The notes beneath the pieces are model-generated. The model did not search any database, was not told where the DNA came from, and was given only the letters and a program-made list of their open reading frames with translations. Below, in pieces: positions 35,867 to 45,722 of a stretch of 64,000 bases of DNA (position 1 is the first letter of the stretch; each line of letters begins with the position of its first letter). Origin of the DNA: Rhizobium sp. (lineage in GTDB: Bacteria; Pseudomonadota; Gammaproteobacteria; Burkholderiales; Thiobacillaceae); the NCBI GenBank assembly GCA_019459285.1, contig JAIBEL010000016.1:1-64000 (forward strand), in the 5' to 3' direction. Made by a program: the position numbers and the translations under genes.

Positions 35867-37078
35867 GTGCTCAAGAAAATCAAGGCCCGAGACCTGCAAC
35901 TGGGCATGCATCTGCATGGGCTGTGCGGCTCATGGATGGAACACCCATTCTGGCGCAGCAAGTTCACCCTGACGGAGACCGAGGACATCCGCCGCATCTG
36001 CGATAGCGGCATCACCGAGGTCTGGATCGATGTCGCCAAGGGTCTCGATATACCCAAAGCCAAGGAAGATCCCGAACCATCGGCTACCCAAGTGCTGATG
36101 AACGCCGAGATTGCACCCGGAATCGAGACGCTCAAACCGGCCTCGATGAGCGAGGAGCTCCAGCGTGCGGCCATGATCTGCGCCAAGGCCAAGAAGGCGG
36201 TTGTCTCCATGTTCCGGGAAGTTCGCATGGGTAAGGCCATCAGTGCCGAGGATGCCGGCGAACTGGTCGAAGAAATTTCCTCGTCCGTGATACGCAATCC
36301 AGGCGCACTGATCAGCCTGGCGCGACTCAAGACCGTCGACGACTACACCTACATGCATTCCGTTGCGGTGTGCGCGCTGATGGTGTCGCTGGCACGTCAA
36401 CTGGATCTCGATGAAACGAGCGTACGTGAAGCCGGCATGGCCGGCCTGATGCACGATCTGGGCAAGGCCCTGATGCCGATGGAAGTACTCAACAAGCCGG
36501 GCAAGCTGACCGACGACGAATTCCGCATCATCAAGAGCCACCCGATCGAAGGACACCGCCTGCTGGTCGAAGGCAAAACCGCCAGCGACATCGTGCTCGA
36601 TGTGTGTCTGCACCACCACGAGAAAATCGACGGCAGCGGCTACCCCGACCGGCTCTCAAGCGAGGAGATCAGCCTCTTCGCCAAGATGGGCGCCGTGTGT
36701 GACGTCTATGACGCCATCACCTCCAATCGCCCCTACAAGGCGGGCTGGGATCCGGCTGAATCCATCAGGAAAATGACCGAGTGGAGCAAGGGGCACTTCG
36801 ACGAGCATGTCTTTCAGGCCTTCATCAAGAGCATCGGCATCTATCCGGTCGGCTCGCTAGTCAGGCTCGCGTCAGGCCGACTGGCAGTCGTGATTGAGCA
36901 ATCGGAAAAGTCGCTGCTGGCGCCGCGCGTCAAGGCATTCTTTTCGACCAAGTCGCAAATCCATATCGTGCCGGAGTTGATCGACCTGTCCCGACCCTCC
37001 ACCACGGAAAAGATTGTCAGCCGTGAAGACGCTGCCAAGTGGGGCATCACGAATCTGGACGAACTCTGGGCAACCTGA
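35867..37078 (+). CDS. HD-GYP c-di-GMP phosphodiesterase with DUF3391 domain
   Basis: 403 residues, cytoplasmic. N-terminal DUF3391 (about 1-130, LQLGMHLHGL), then the HD-GYP domain: HD in MHDLGK (196-197), HHHEKIDGSGYP (249-260), matching the active motif HHExxDGxGYP. Hydrolyses c-di-GMP to GMP or pGpG. GTG start with a weak ribosome-binding site. Alone, convergent with the phosphoesterase gene. Confidence 0.92.
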   Translation: MLKKIKARDLQLGMHLHGLCGSWMEHPFWRSKFTLTETEDIRRICDSGITEVWIDVAKGLDIPKAKEDPEPSATQVLMNAEIAPGIETLKPASMSEELQRAAMICAKAKKAVVSMFREVRMGKAISAEDAGELVEEISSSVIRNPGALISLARLKTVDDYTYMHSVAVCALMVSLARQLDLDETSVREAGMAGLMHDLGKALMPMEVLNKPGKLTDDEFRIIKSHPIEGHRLLVEGKTASDIVLDVCLHHHEKIDGSGYPDRLSSEEISLFAKMGAVCDVYDAITSNRPYKAGWDPAESIRKMTEWSKGHFDEHVFQAFIKSIGIYPVGSLVRLASGRLAVVIEQSEKSLLAPRVKAFFSTKSQIHIVPELIDLSRPSTTEKIVSREDAAKWGITNLDELWAT

Positions 37079-37141
37079 TCAGGCCTGCGGCCAGCCGATA
37101 CTCCCATCAGCAAGCTGGCAGCAAGGCCTCAGGCGGGCTGT

Positions 37142-37693
37142 CTAGACATGCGGCGTGACGGGCGGCAGCACTGAAGCGGGCGCGGCTTCGATCGTGACGA
37201 TCTCGAACTGCATGGTGGCCAGGTCGGCCATGATGTAGGTAGGCGGCGCGCCGACGCCGCCGACGGTGCCCGGATTGATCAGCCAGGTATGCCCGCCCTT
37301 GACGGTGGCGACCTGCGCGATGCTCGATTTGTGGTCGTGCCCGCAACACACCAGGTCGTAGTCGCCGGTACAGGCGAGCGCCTGGGCGTAGTGCGGGTAG
37401 TGCACCAGGAACAGGTTGCGGTCGGCCAGGGTGAACGCGGCGTCCTGGCCGTGATAGCGCACCACGCTGTTGGGTTCGGCGGCGAGCCGCGTCATGTTGT
37501 AGAGGTCGCCGGTGTTGTTGCCGTGGATGACGTGCACCGGCAGTTCGTATTTCTGCAGCACGCGCAGCGTGGTCGGCGCGACCACGTCACCGCAGTGCAG
37601 CACCGCTTCCGCCCCGTGCGCCTTGGCGTGCTCGACCGCCGCGCCCAGCAGGCGCCGGTTGTCGTGCGAATCGGAGAGAATGCAGACCTTCAT
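37142..37693 (-). CDS. YfcE/MJ0936-type metallophosphoesterase
   Basis: 183 residues. Calcineurin-like phosphoesterase motifs in order: DSHDN (8-12), GDVV (about 39), GNNTG (about 62), and GHDH (about 118). Small cytoplasmic phosphodiesterases of this group cleave 2',3'-cyclic or model phosphodiesters; the natural substrate is unknown. ATG 37693 overlaps the ppa stop (ATGA); the longer frame on this strand merely reads through ppa. Confidence 0.88.
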   Translation of the reverse strand: MKVCILSDSHDNRRLLGAAVEHAKAHGAEAVLHCGDVVAPTTLRVLQKYELPVHVIHGNNTGDLYNMTRLAAEPNSVVRYHGQDAAFTLADRNLFLVHYPHYAQALACTGDYDLVCCGHDHKSSIAQVATVKGGHTWLINPGTVGGVGAPPTYIMADLATMQFEIVTIEAAPASVLPPVTPHV

Positions 37694-38241
37694 CAGAAAG
37701 CGGGTTTGTCCTTGGCGTTGCGATAGCGCTCCACGCCGGCGAGGATCTCGGCGCGGGCGTCGTCGATGCCGACCCAGCCTTCGACCTTGACCCATTTTCC
37801 GTCTTCGAGGTCCTTGTAGTGCTCGAAGAAGTGGGAAATCTGCTTCAGCAGCAGCGGCTGCAGGTCTTCGGGCTTGTTGACGCCCTTGTACAGGCCGCAC
37901 AGCTTGTCGACCGGCACCGCCAGCAGCTTGGCGTCGACGCCGGCCTCGTCGGTCATCTTCAGCATGCCGATCGGGCGGCAGCGCACCACCACGCCGGTAA
38001 TCAGCGGAATCGGGGTCACCACCAGCACGTCGACCGGGTCACCGTCTTCCGACAGCGTGTGCGGGATATAGCCGTAGTTGCACGGGTAGTGCATGGCGGT
38101 CGACATGAAGCGGTCGACGAACATCGCGCCGGACTCCTTGTCGACTTCATACTTGATGGGTTCGCCGTGGGCGGGAATTTCAATGATGACGTTGAAGTCG
38201 TCCGGCAGGTTGCGGCCAGAACTGACGCGATCGAGGCTCAT
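37693..38241 (-). CDS. ppa: Inorganic pyrophosphatase
   Basis: 182 residues, family I. The metal signature DGDPVDVLV (about 65-73) and upstream YGYIPHTL segment are present. Hydrolyses pyrophosphate, pulling biosynthetic reactions forward. Four-base overlap with the downstream phosphoesterase gene suggests a two-gene operon. Confidence 0.97.
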   Translation of the reverse strand: MSLDRVSSGRNLPDDFNVIIEIPAHGEPIKYEVDKESGAMFVDRFMSTAMHYPCNYGYIPHTLSEDGDPVDVLVVTPIPLITGVVVRCRPIGMLKMTDEAGVDAKLLAVPVDKLCGLYKGVNKPEDLQPLLLKQISHFFEHYKDLEDGKWVKVEGWVGIDDARAEILAGVERYRNAKDKPAF

Positions 38242-38369
38242 GGTATTCGGATGCTAAAAACGGGAAAGCCGAGCATTATACCCGCCCTCGCCGGTCTCAC
38301 CTTACATACATAGGATTAGCCGCATGACGCTTAATTGCTCATATTGGCCCGCAAACTTCGTGGATTTTT

Positions 38370-39761
38370 CTAGGGTGCCTGACATGCCAGCGGACTACGT
38401 GTACAAACCATTTCAACCGTTGCCTGTGCATAGCTTAGGCCTTGCGCAAGCGAACGCCTCAACCAGACGACTGCATCACGCGTTTCCTCCAAGGAGTCCG
38501 CATTGTCGGCAAGGGTACTTCCATACAACCACTGTGCTAGCGCTTCGCCCTGTTCAGCCGCTGCGTGGAGGTGTTGCATTGCAAGCAAATCATTTTGAGA
38601 TAAACCGTTGCCTGAAAGGTAGGCGATACCGAGTTGGTAATTCGCCCAGGCATCGCCTTGCAGGGCTGCTTTCTCAAGCCAGTAGGCCGCTCGCGCAGAA
38701 TCCTGCCGCACCCTATCTCCTGTTTGGTAGCGGTAGGCCAATAGCTTTTGTGTATCGAGATGCCCTCGTTCAGCTACTCGCTCATACAATTCAAGTGAAC
38801 GCGCTGCATTCTGGGTCACCCCGATTCCACCCGCATAGCGTATAGCCAACTCAAGCATGGCATCAAACTGACCTTGCTCCGCAGCCCGCGTCAGCCAGCG
38901 GCTGGCCTGCGTTTCATTTTTTTCCACGCCGATCCCCGTATAGAGCATGCGTGCCAACCGGTACTGCGCATCTGCACTCGATAATTGCGCAGCACGCTCG
39001 ATCCATACCGCAGCCTGTTTATCATCCCGTGCCACACCCTGCCCTTGCAGATAAATCATCCCCAACGCCAGCGCGGCCCCGACATGCGCCTGGTTGGCAG
39101 CACGTTCCAACCAAGGTATTGCGATAGACACGTCACGCGGCACACCGTCACCACGCAAATAAAACTGGGCAAGATCAAACTGCGCACTATCAAGGCCTTT
39201 TTCCGCTGCCTGCCTGCACACCTGCCGCGCATGCTCGGCATTTCTCGCCACGCCACGCCCCGTAAGCAAGTGGAAGCCCTGCCGATACAGTGCTTCGGGA
39301 CTACCGCTCGCCGCTGCGCGTTCGATCCAGTGATAAGCGGCGGCATCGTCCTGAAGCACACCCTGTCCGCCAGCCAGCATCAATGACAGAGCGTACTGCG
39401 CGCCGGGATGACCCTGTTCCGCTGCGCGCAGGTACCAGTCATATGCCCGTTTAAGATCGCGTGGCAGAACGTCGCCACCATTCTGGTAATACCGCCCCAG
39501 CCGGTATTGGGCACGTGATTCACCTGCTTCAGCACCACGTTGATACCAACGCAGCGCTTCCTGCTGGTCAGCCTTGACGCCCCGTCCCAACTCGTAATTC
39601 CAGCCAATGTCATAAAGTAAAAAACTTGCGCCTTGTTCGGCTGCTTGACGAAATTGCAGCATCTCCTTCTGCGCGGCGGCATGTATCGGTGCAACGTCGG
39701 CCAACACGGATAGGGGTGCCAGAAAAACAGCCCAACTGGCTGCGATGCACACGTGTTTCAC
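38370..39761 (-). CDS. Secreted Sel1-repeat protein (463 residues)
   Basis: Signal peptide about 1-21 (LADVA). About eleven Sel1-like repeats follow through the whole chain, each near 36 residues with the AQYRLGRYYQNG..V..D..RA..W..RAAEQG pattern. These alpha-helical solenoids act as protein-protein scaffolds. It overlaps the larger Sel1 gene upstream by four bases and looks like its partner or duplicate. The GC content, by eye, is lower than in flanking genes. Confidence 0.9.
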   Translation of the reverse strand: MKHVCIAASWAVFLAPLSVLADVAPIHAAAQKEMLQFRQAAEQGASFLLYDIGWNYELGRGVKADQQEALRWYQRGAEAGESRAQYRLGRYYQNGGDVLPRDLKRAYDWYLRAAEQGHPGAQYALSLMLAGGQGVLQDDAAAYHWIERAAASGSPEALYRQGFHLLTGRGVARNAEHARQVCRQAAEKGLDSAQFDLAQFYLRGDGVPRDVSIAIPWLERAANQAHVGAALALGMIYLQGQGVARDDKQAAVWIERAAQLSSADAQYRLARMLYTGIGVEKNETQASRWLTRAAEQGQFDAMLELAIRYAGGIGVTQNAARSLELYERVAERGHLDTQKLLAYRYQTGDRVRQDSARAAYWLEKAALQGDAWANYQLGIAYLSGNGLSQNDLLAMQHLHAAAEQGEALAQWLYGSTLADNADSLEETRDAVVWLRRSLAQGLSYAQATVEMVCTRSPLACQAP

Positions 39762-42013
39762 GGTTTATCCTTCGGAGTTGCAGACAGCGCGCGCGCCTCC
39801 CAATAAGCGACACGCTTGGGATCGGCCTTCTGATCCAACTCACCGTTGCGATACACGTTTACCAGCCGTTCGATCGCCTGGCGATTGTTCGCCGCGGCCG
39901 CCTTCATCAGCCAGCCCAGCGCTTTTTTGGCATCGCGCTTCCCGACTTCACCCTCCTCATGCATCCGCGCCAGGGAGAGCATCGCATTGCTGTTGCCGCC
40001 GCGGGCCGCCTTTTCAAACCAGCTTTTCGCGCCGGCCAAATCGGACTTGCCCAGATAGCCCCGGTAAAGCGTATAGCCCACATTGTTCATCGAGTCAGCA
40101 TCCCCCTGCTCTGCGGCTCTGACAAACCAGTGGTATGCGTTGGGCAGGCTTTGCGGCAAACCCAGATTGCCTTGCAAATAAGCGGTCCCGAGAAGTTTTT
40201 GCGCTTCCAGATTGCCATTCTTGGCCTCCGCGCGCACCCTCGGCCATTCGTATTGCCCTTGTGCGCTCATCCATCGGTACGCGGGATTCTCCTGTTGCGC
40301 CGCCAGCTGCTTTGCCAACGCGTTACCACTCCGGGTGGCACGCTCACGATACTGGCGCGCTTTTTCAGGGTCATGGAGCATGCCGCGCCCCGTTTCGTAA
40401 ATACGGGCAAGGTTGAGATCGCCTGCGGCGTCGCCGCGTTCGGCGGCGCGTTCATACCAGGGAATCGCTTGCCAGACATCCACCGGCACACCCCAGCCTT
40501 GCATGTAGGCATTTCCCAGGCTCACCTCGGCGGCGCCATTGCCCTGTGCAGCGGCTTTTCTCCACCAGCTCAGCGCTTCGCCATAGTTCAGAAGGCGTGC
40601 CCCGAACTGAGGAAACTGGCCGCTGTATACGTTGCCCAAATAATATTGATACTGCGAGTGTCCCGCTTCGGCGAGCCGTTTCATCCAAGTCAGTGTCTCG
40701 TCTCGGCTGGCACCATCCGGATGCACCAACAATTGGGCGGCCAGATTCTTCATCGAAAGCTCATCACCCTGTTCTGCCGCCTTGCGGGACCAGACTATCC
40801 CCAATGTTTCATCCTGCGGCAGCGTCACTCCCTGAAAATAGCGCCAGGCCAGGCTTGATTGCGCCTCGACATAGCCCTTTTCTGCCGCCAGCCGATACCA
40901 ATCCACTGCAGTCTTGTCATCCGCCGCCACACCGTCCCCATAGGCATAGGCCATGCCCAGAGCGAATTCCGCCGGTGTATAGCCCAGACGCGCCGCACGC
41001 TCCAGCCACTGCACACGTTTCTCTGCGGCAAGTCCCTGCCAGGCCAATTGATATTGTGCGAGGGGATGATCGAGTTCCGCGGCACGTTCCAGCCAGCGCA
41101 GCCCGGCTGTACGTTCGGGATTGCCAAAGCGTCCATCGATCAAGCCATTGCCCAACTCGTAAGCGGCATCGGCATACCCTGCTTGTGCGGCTTTTTCAAG
41201 AAACGCCCGGAGCGGCGCGGTATCGGTTGCTGCGCCTCGCCCTTCGGCAACCATCGAAGCGAGCTTTTGCTCGGCCGGCAGATAGCCGGCCTTCGCGAGT
41301 TCACGATACAGTTGGAGCGCATGCCCGTCGTCATGCTCCACTCCCTGACCTTCGCTAAACATAGTAGCCAACGCAAATTTCGCATCGGGCCGGCCCTGGA
41401 CCGCTGCAAGTTGCAACCAATGCGCCGCTTCGCGTGCATCCTGGTGTACTTCAATACCATCACGCAACATGAGTCCGAGCACTTCGCGCGCCTGTGCCCA
41501 GCCTTTCTCGGCCGCACGTTTCAGCCAATAAACACTTTTTGTTCGATCAGCAGCACCGGCCCAACCGTTCCAGTACGCCTCAGCCAAGACATATGCAGCC
41601 TCTGCCTTGCCACTTCGCTCGGCACGTTCGATCCAGTTCACCCCTTGCGGCACATCAATGGTCGTCTCGAACCAACCATAAAGCAGTATTCGCCCCCAAT
41701 CCAACTCGGCTTGCGAATACCCACCGTCTGCAGAGTGCTTGAGCATCGACAAGGCTTTCTGCCTGTTGTTGGGCTCCTCATCCAAAAGCCGCTGCGCTAC
41801 AACCCATTGCGCAAACGAATCGCCCATGGATGCACGCTGCAACCATTGTTCAGTCTCACCGGGGGGTGCGGGTGCGGGAAGCGCGCTTTCGACACTTGCA
41901 TCCAAACCAGGTATGGCGTCCATCAATCTCGCCGCTGCTGGCAACGCAAAAATCATCAAGCCTGCCGCCACCAACTGGCACAATCCCTTTACCATGGAAT
42001 CGAAACATTTCAT
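39758..42013 (-). CDS. Large secreted Sel1-repeat protein (751 residues)
   Basis: Signal peptide about 1-28 (LPAAA). About eighteen Sel1-like repeats cover nearly the whole mature chain, for example AEFALGMAYAYGDGVAAD. This is an unusually long solenoid. Sel1 proteins recruit partners in envelope signalling, secretion or peptidoglycan control. It forms an operon with the 463-residue Sel1 gene. Lower apparent GC and isolation from functionally related genes suggest a lineage-specific or acquired island between ppa and mfd. Confidence 0.9.
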   Translation of the reverse strand: MKCFDSMVKGLCQLVAAGLMIFALPAAARLMDAIPGLDASVESALPAPAPPGETEQWLQRASMGDSFAQWVVAQRLLDEEPNNRQKALSMLKHSADGGYSQAELDWGRILLYGWFETTIDVPQGVNWIERAERSGKAEAAYVLAEAYWNGWAGAADRTKSVYWLKRAAEKGWAQAREVLGLMLRDGIEVHQDAREAAHWLQLAAVQGRPDAKFALATMFSEGQGVEHDDGHALQLYRELAKAGYLPAEQKLASMVAEGRGAATDTAPLRAFLEKAAQAGYADAAYELGNGLIDGRFGNPERTAGLRWLERAAELDHPLAQYQLAWQGLAAEKRVQWLERAARLGYTPAEFALGMAYAYGDGVAADDKTAVDWYRLAAEKGYVEAQSSLAWRYFQGVTLPQDETLGIVWSRKAAEQGDELSMKNLAAQLLVHPDGASRDETLTWMKRLAEAGHSQYQYYLGNVYSGQFPQFGARLLNYGEALSWWRKAAAQGNGAAEVSLGNAYMQGWGVPVDVWQAIPWYERAAERGDAAGDLNLARIYETGRGMLHDPEKARQYRERATRSGNALAKQLAAQQENPAYRWMSAQGQYEWPRVRAEAKNGNLEAQKLLGTAYLQGNLGLPQSLPNAYHWFVRAAEQGDADSMNNVGYTLYRGYLGKSDLAGAKSWFEKAARGGNSNAMLSLARMHEEGEVGKRDAKKALGWLMKAAAANNRQAIERLVNVYRNGELDQKADPKRVAYWEARALSATPKDKP

Positions 42014-42321
42014 ACGCTAGTCCCCCGGCTGCGTTGGTATTGAAGCAAAGCTGGCAATCTGTCGAGAGGTATGCCGACCATCGAGCAGTCTTATTCGCCG
42101 ATTGTGCCGAGTTAGGCCGAATAGCCAATCGCAAGCACGAAATTCCGTTGTTGTAATGGCACGGACATTCACTTATCTGTCGAACACCGATGCCAAAATC
42201 ATGCACGATGTTTTGTGAATGACCGGTGCTCCACTCTTCTCCCTATGGGGTCACAGCCGTCATCGCGCATTCCTTTGCGCGCATCCTCTAGCCATTTCCG
42301 GGATAATTCTAAACTTTTTCC
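42014..42321. other. 308-bp divergent intergenic region upstream of mfd
   Basis: Near 50% GC, the lowest seen here by eye. No open frame of interest. A 7-bp inverted repeat cattcac / gtgaatg is spread over about 60 bp near 42167-42224. GATAAT at 42302-42307 could be an mfd -10, but no matching -35 is evident at a normal distance. The mfd start has no clear ribosome-binding site. Confidence 0.4.
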
Positions 42322-45300
42322 ATGGCGTTTCTGTTTTCCCCTTCCGCACTTTCGTCTCGCACCCAGTCCGGCTTGGCTGGCGCGGCCGATGCGCTCTATC
42401 TCGCCGAGTTGGCGCGCCGCGCCGCGCCGCTGGCCGTGGTGTGCGCCAACGCGTGGGACGCCAACCGCCTGGCCGAAGAGTTGCGCTGGTTCGACCCCGA
42501 GCTGCGGGTATGTGCCTTCCCCGACTGGGAAACCCTGCCCTACGACACGTTCTCGCCGCACCCGGACCTGATTTCTGAGCGGCTGGCGACGCTGTACCAG
42601 ATTTCGCGCGGTGAATTCGACGTCGCCGTGGTCGCGCTCTCGACCGCGCTGTACCGGCTGGCGCCGCCGGCCTTTCTTGCCGCCCACACTTTTTTTCTGA
42701 AACAGAAAGACATCCTTGACGAACCGGCCTTCCGCGCGCAGATGGCACTGGGCGGCTATACCCATGTGAACCAGGTATTCGCGCCGGGCGAATTCTCGAT
42801 CCGCGGCGGCCTGATCGACCTCTTCCCCATGGGCAGCGCCCTGCCCTACCGCATCGACCTGTTCGACAACGAGATCGAAACGCTACGCGCGTTCGACGTC
42901 GACACCCAGCGCAGCATCTATCCGGTTAACGAAGTGCGCCTGCTGCCCGCGCGCGAGTTTCCGCTCGACGAGACCGGCATCACCCGCTTCCGCCAGAATT
43001 TCCGCGAGCGCTTCGAGGGTGACCCGTCCAAGTCCAAGCTGTACAAGGACGTCAGCAACGGCCTCGCGCCGGCCGGGATCGAGTACTACCTGCCGCTGTT
43101 TTTCGACGAGACGGCAACACTGTTCGATTATCTGCCCAAGCACACCCGCTTCGTCAGCCACGGCGCGCTCGACCCGGCCGGTCAGGCATTCTGGGCCGAT
43201 GCGCAGGGCCGCTTCCGTCTGTTGTCGGGCGACAAGGATCGCCCGCTGCTGCCACCCGCCGAACTGTTCCTGCCGACCGATGCGTTCTTCAGCCTGGCCA
43301 AGGCCTACACGCGACTCGACGTGGAACAGGCCGGAGAGGGACTGGCCCACCCGGTTCCGCCCATTTCGGTCGATCGCCGCGAAGTGCATCCGGTTGCCAA
43401 GTTGCAGGGATTCATCGATGGATTCAAGGGTACGACCCTGATCGTCGCGCCTTCGGCCGGACGTCGCGAGACCCTGCACGAATACCTTGCCGAGCACGGG
43501 CTCGACGCCACGCTGTGCGCGGGTTGGGCCGACTGCCAACAACCCGCCGGCCGCATCCTGCTGACCTACGGCCCGCTGGCCGAGGGCTTTGTCACGGCGG
43601 ACGGCTCGCTCGCCGTCATCACCGAAACCGAGCTCTACGCCATCCCGCCGAAAACCCGGCGCGCGCGCGAGGCCCGCGCGACACAGATCGACAACCTGCT
43701 GCGCGACCTCTCGGAACTCAAGCCCGGCGATCCTGTAGTGCACGCGCAATATGGCGTCGGCCAGTACCTCGGCCTGATCAACATGGACCTCGGCGACGGC
43801 GACACCGAGTTCCTGCAGCTCGAATACGCCAAGGGCGACAAGCTCTACGTGCCGGTCGCCAACCTGCACCTGATCTCGCGCTACAGTGGCGCCGGCGAAG
43901 GCGCTGCGCCGCTGCACAAGCTGGGAACCGACCAGTGGGAAAAAGCGCGCCGCCGTGCCATGCAGGCTGCGCGCGACACCGCTGCCGAGTTGCTGAACCT
44001 CTATGCGCTGCGCGCCGCCCGCGAAGGCCACGCGTTCAAGTTTTCGCCGCACGACTACGAGGCTTTTGTCGAGGGCTTCGGCTACGAAGAGACGCCCGAC
44101 CAGGCCGCGGCGATCGCCGCCGTCATGGCCGACATGCAGGCCGGCAAGCCGATGGACCGGCTGGTGTGCGGCGACGTCGGCTTTGGCAAGACCGAGGTCG
44201 CGCTGCGCGCCGCCTTCATGGCGGTGATGGGCGGCTACCAAGTGGCGGTGCTGGTCCCGACAACCCTGCTCGCCGAGCAGCACTTCAACAATTTCTCCGA
44301 CCGGTTTTCCGCCTGGCCCGTGAAGCTTGCCGAGTTGTCGCGCTTTCGCAGCCCCAAGGAGCAAGCTGAGGCGCTGCAGGCGCTCGCCGACGGTAAACTC
44401 GACATCGTCATCGGCACCCACCGGCTGATCCAGAAGGACGTGAAATTCGCCCGGCTGGGGTTGGTGATCATGGACGAGGAGCACCGCTTCGGCGTGCGGC
44501 AAAAAGAACAATTGAAGGCGCTGCGCGCCGAGGTGGATGTCCTTACTCTGACCGCCACGCCGATCCCGCGCACGCTGGCAATGTCGCTCGAAGGCATCCG
44601 CGACTTCTCGGTAATCGCTACCGCGCCGCAGAAGCGGCTGGCGATCAAGACCTTCGTCCACTCGTTTTCCGCCGGCCTGATCCGCGAGGCGGTGCTGCGC
44701 GAACTGAAACGCGGCGGCCAGGTGTATTTCCTGCACAACGAGGTCAGCACCATCGAAGCCATGCGCGAGCGGCTGGAAAAGCTGCTGCCGGAAGCGCGCA
44801 TCCGTGTCGGCCACGGGCAGATGGGCGAGCGCGAACTGGAACAGGTGATCCGCGATTTCTACCAGCAGCGCTACGACATCCTGCTGTGCACCACCATCAT
44901 CGAGACCGGCATCGACATCCCGACCGCCAACACCATCCTGATCAACCGCGCCGACAAATTCGGACTCGCCCAATTGCATCAACTCAGGGGCCGTGTCGGC
45001 CGCTCCCATCACCAGGCCTTCGCCTATCTGCTGGTGGAGGAAGACCGCACCCTCACGCCACAGGCGAAGAAACGCCTCGAAGCCATTCAATTGATGGAAG
45101 AACTCGGCTCCGGTTTCCACCTCGCCATGCAGGATCTGGAAATCCGCGGTGCCGGCGAGGTGCTGGGCGAGAAGCAGAGCGGCGAAATCCTTGAGGTCGG
45201 TTTCTCGCTCTACAACGACATGCTGGCCGGTGCGGTGGCCAGCCTGAAAGCGGGCCAGGAGCCCGACATGAACCAGCCGCTCGGCGTGGTGTCGGAAATC

Positions 45301-45714
45301 AACCTGCACATGCCCGCGCTGCTGCCGGTGGACTATTGCCCTGACGTCCACGAGCGGCTGGTGCTGTATAAGCGGCTGGCCAGCGTGCACGACGCGGAGG
45401 AGCTCACCCAGTTGCAGGAAGAACTGGTCGACCGCTTCGGCAATCTGCCCGACCCCGCCCGCGCGCTGCTCGACACCCACCGCCTGCGGCTGGCCGCCAA
45501 GCCGCTCGGCATCATGAAGGTGGACGCCAACGCGGACAGCATCCTGTTGCAGTTCGTGCCGCAGCCGCCGATCGACCCGGGCCGCATTATCCAGCTCATC
45601 CAGAGCCGGCGCGACATCAAGCTGGCGGGCGAGAATCGCCTGCGCTGGGCCGCCAATTCGCCCGCTGAAGCGCGCGCCGCCAACGTCATCACCCTGTTCA
45701 ATTTATTGAAATAG
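42322..45714 (+). CDS. mfd: Transcription-repair coupling factor
   Basis: 1130 residues, near the usual ~1150. UvrB-homology module at the N-terminus, the RNA-polymerase-interacting domain beginning near KPGDPVVHAQYGVGQYLGL (about 470), then the translocase with Walker A GDVGFGKTE (about 615), DEEH box MDEEHRFG and later helicase motifs ETGIDIPTANT and QLRGRVGR. Removes stalled RNA polymerase and recruits UvrA. Confidence 0.97.
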   Translation: MAFLFSPSALSSRTQSGLAGAADALYLAELARRAAPLAVVCANAWDANRLAEELRWFDPELRVCAFPDWETLPYDTFSPHPDLISERLATLYQISRGEFDVAVVALSTALYRLAPPAFLAAHTFFLKQKDILDEPAFRAQMALGGYTHVNQVFAPGEFSIRGGLIDLFPMGSALPYRIDLFDNEIETLRAFDVDTQRSIYPVNEVRLLPAREFPLDETGITRFRQNFRERFEGDPSKSKLYKDVSNGLAPAGIEYYLPLFFDETATLFDYLPKHTRFVSHGALDPAGQAFWADAQGRFRLLSGDKDRPLLPPAELFLPTDAFFSLAKAYTRLDVEQAGEGLAHPVPPISVDRREVHPVAKLQGFIDGFKGTTLIVAPSAGRRETLHEYLAEHGLDATLCAGWADCQQPAGRILLTYGPLAEGFVTADGSLAVITETELYAIPPKTRRAREARATQIDNLLRDLSELKPGDPVVHAQYGVGQYLGLINMDLGDGDTEFLQLEYAKGDKLYVPVANLHLISRYSGAGEGAAPLHKLGTDQWEKARRRAMQAARDTAAELLNLYALRAAREGHAFKFSPHDYEAFVEGFGYEETPDQAAAIAAVMADMQAGKPMDRLVCGDVGFGKTEVALRAAFMAVMGGYQVAVLVPTTLLAEQHFNNFSDRFSAWPVKLAELSRFRSPKEQAEALQALADGKLDIVIGTHRLIQKDVKFARLGLVIMDEEHRFGVRQKEQLKALRAEVDVLTLTATPIPRTLAMSLEGIRDFSVIATAPQKRLAIKTFVHSFSAGLIREAVLRELKRGGQVYFLHNEVSTIEAMRERLEKLLPEARIRVGHGQMGERELEQVIRDFYQQRYDILLCTTIIETGIDIPTANTILINRADKFGLAQLHQLRGRVGRSHHQAFAYLLVEEDRTLTPQAKKRLEAIQLMEELGSGFHLAMQDLEIRGAGEVLGEKQSGEILEVGFSLYNDMLAGAVASLKAGQEPDMNQPLGVVSEINLHMPALLPVDYCPDVHERLVLYKRLASVHDAEELTQLQEELVDRFGNLPDPARALLDTHRLRLAAKPLGIMKVDANADSILLQFVPQPPIDPGRIIQLIQSRRDIKLAGENRLRWAANSPAEARAANVITLFNLLK

Positions 45715-45722
45715 CACACGGC

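Noticed and set aside
38370-42013. Direct repeats of the Sel1 genes as a CRISPR or tandem DNA array
   Set aside because: The repeats are at protein level, diverged in DNA, and keep one open frame; no constant repeat with spacers exists anywhere in the window.
42883-45480. 865-codon open frame antisense to mfd
   Set aside because: Shadow of a high-GC gene: composition (His/Arg/Gly/Gln-rich) is typical of antisense frames and there is no domain pattern; mfd itself is unambiguous.
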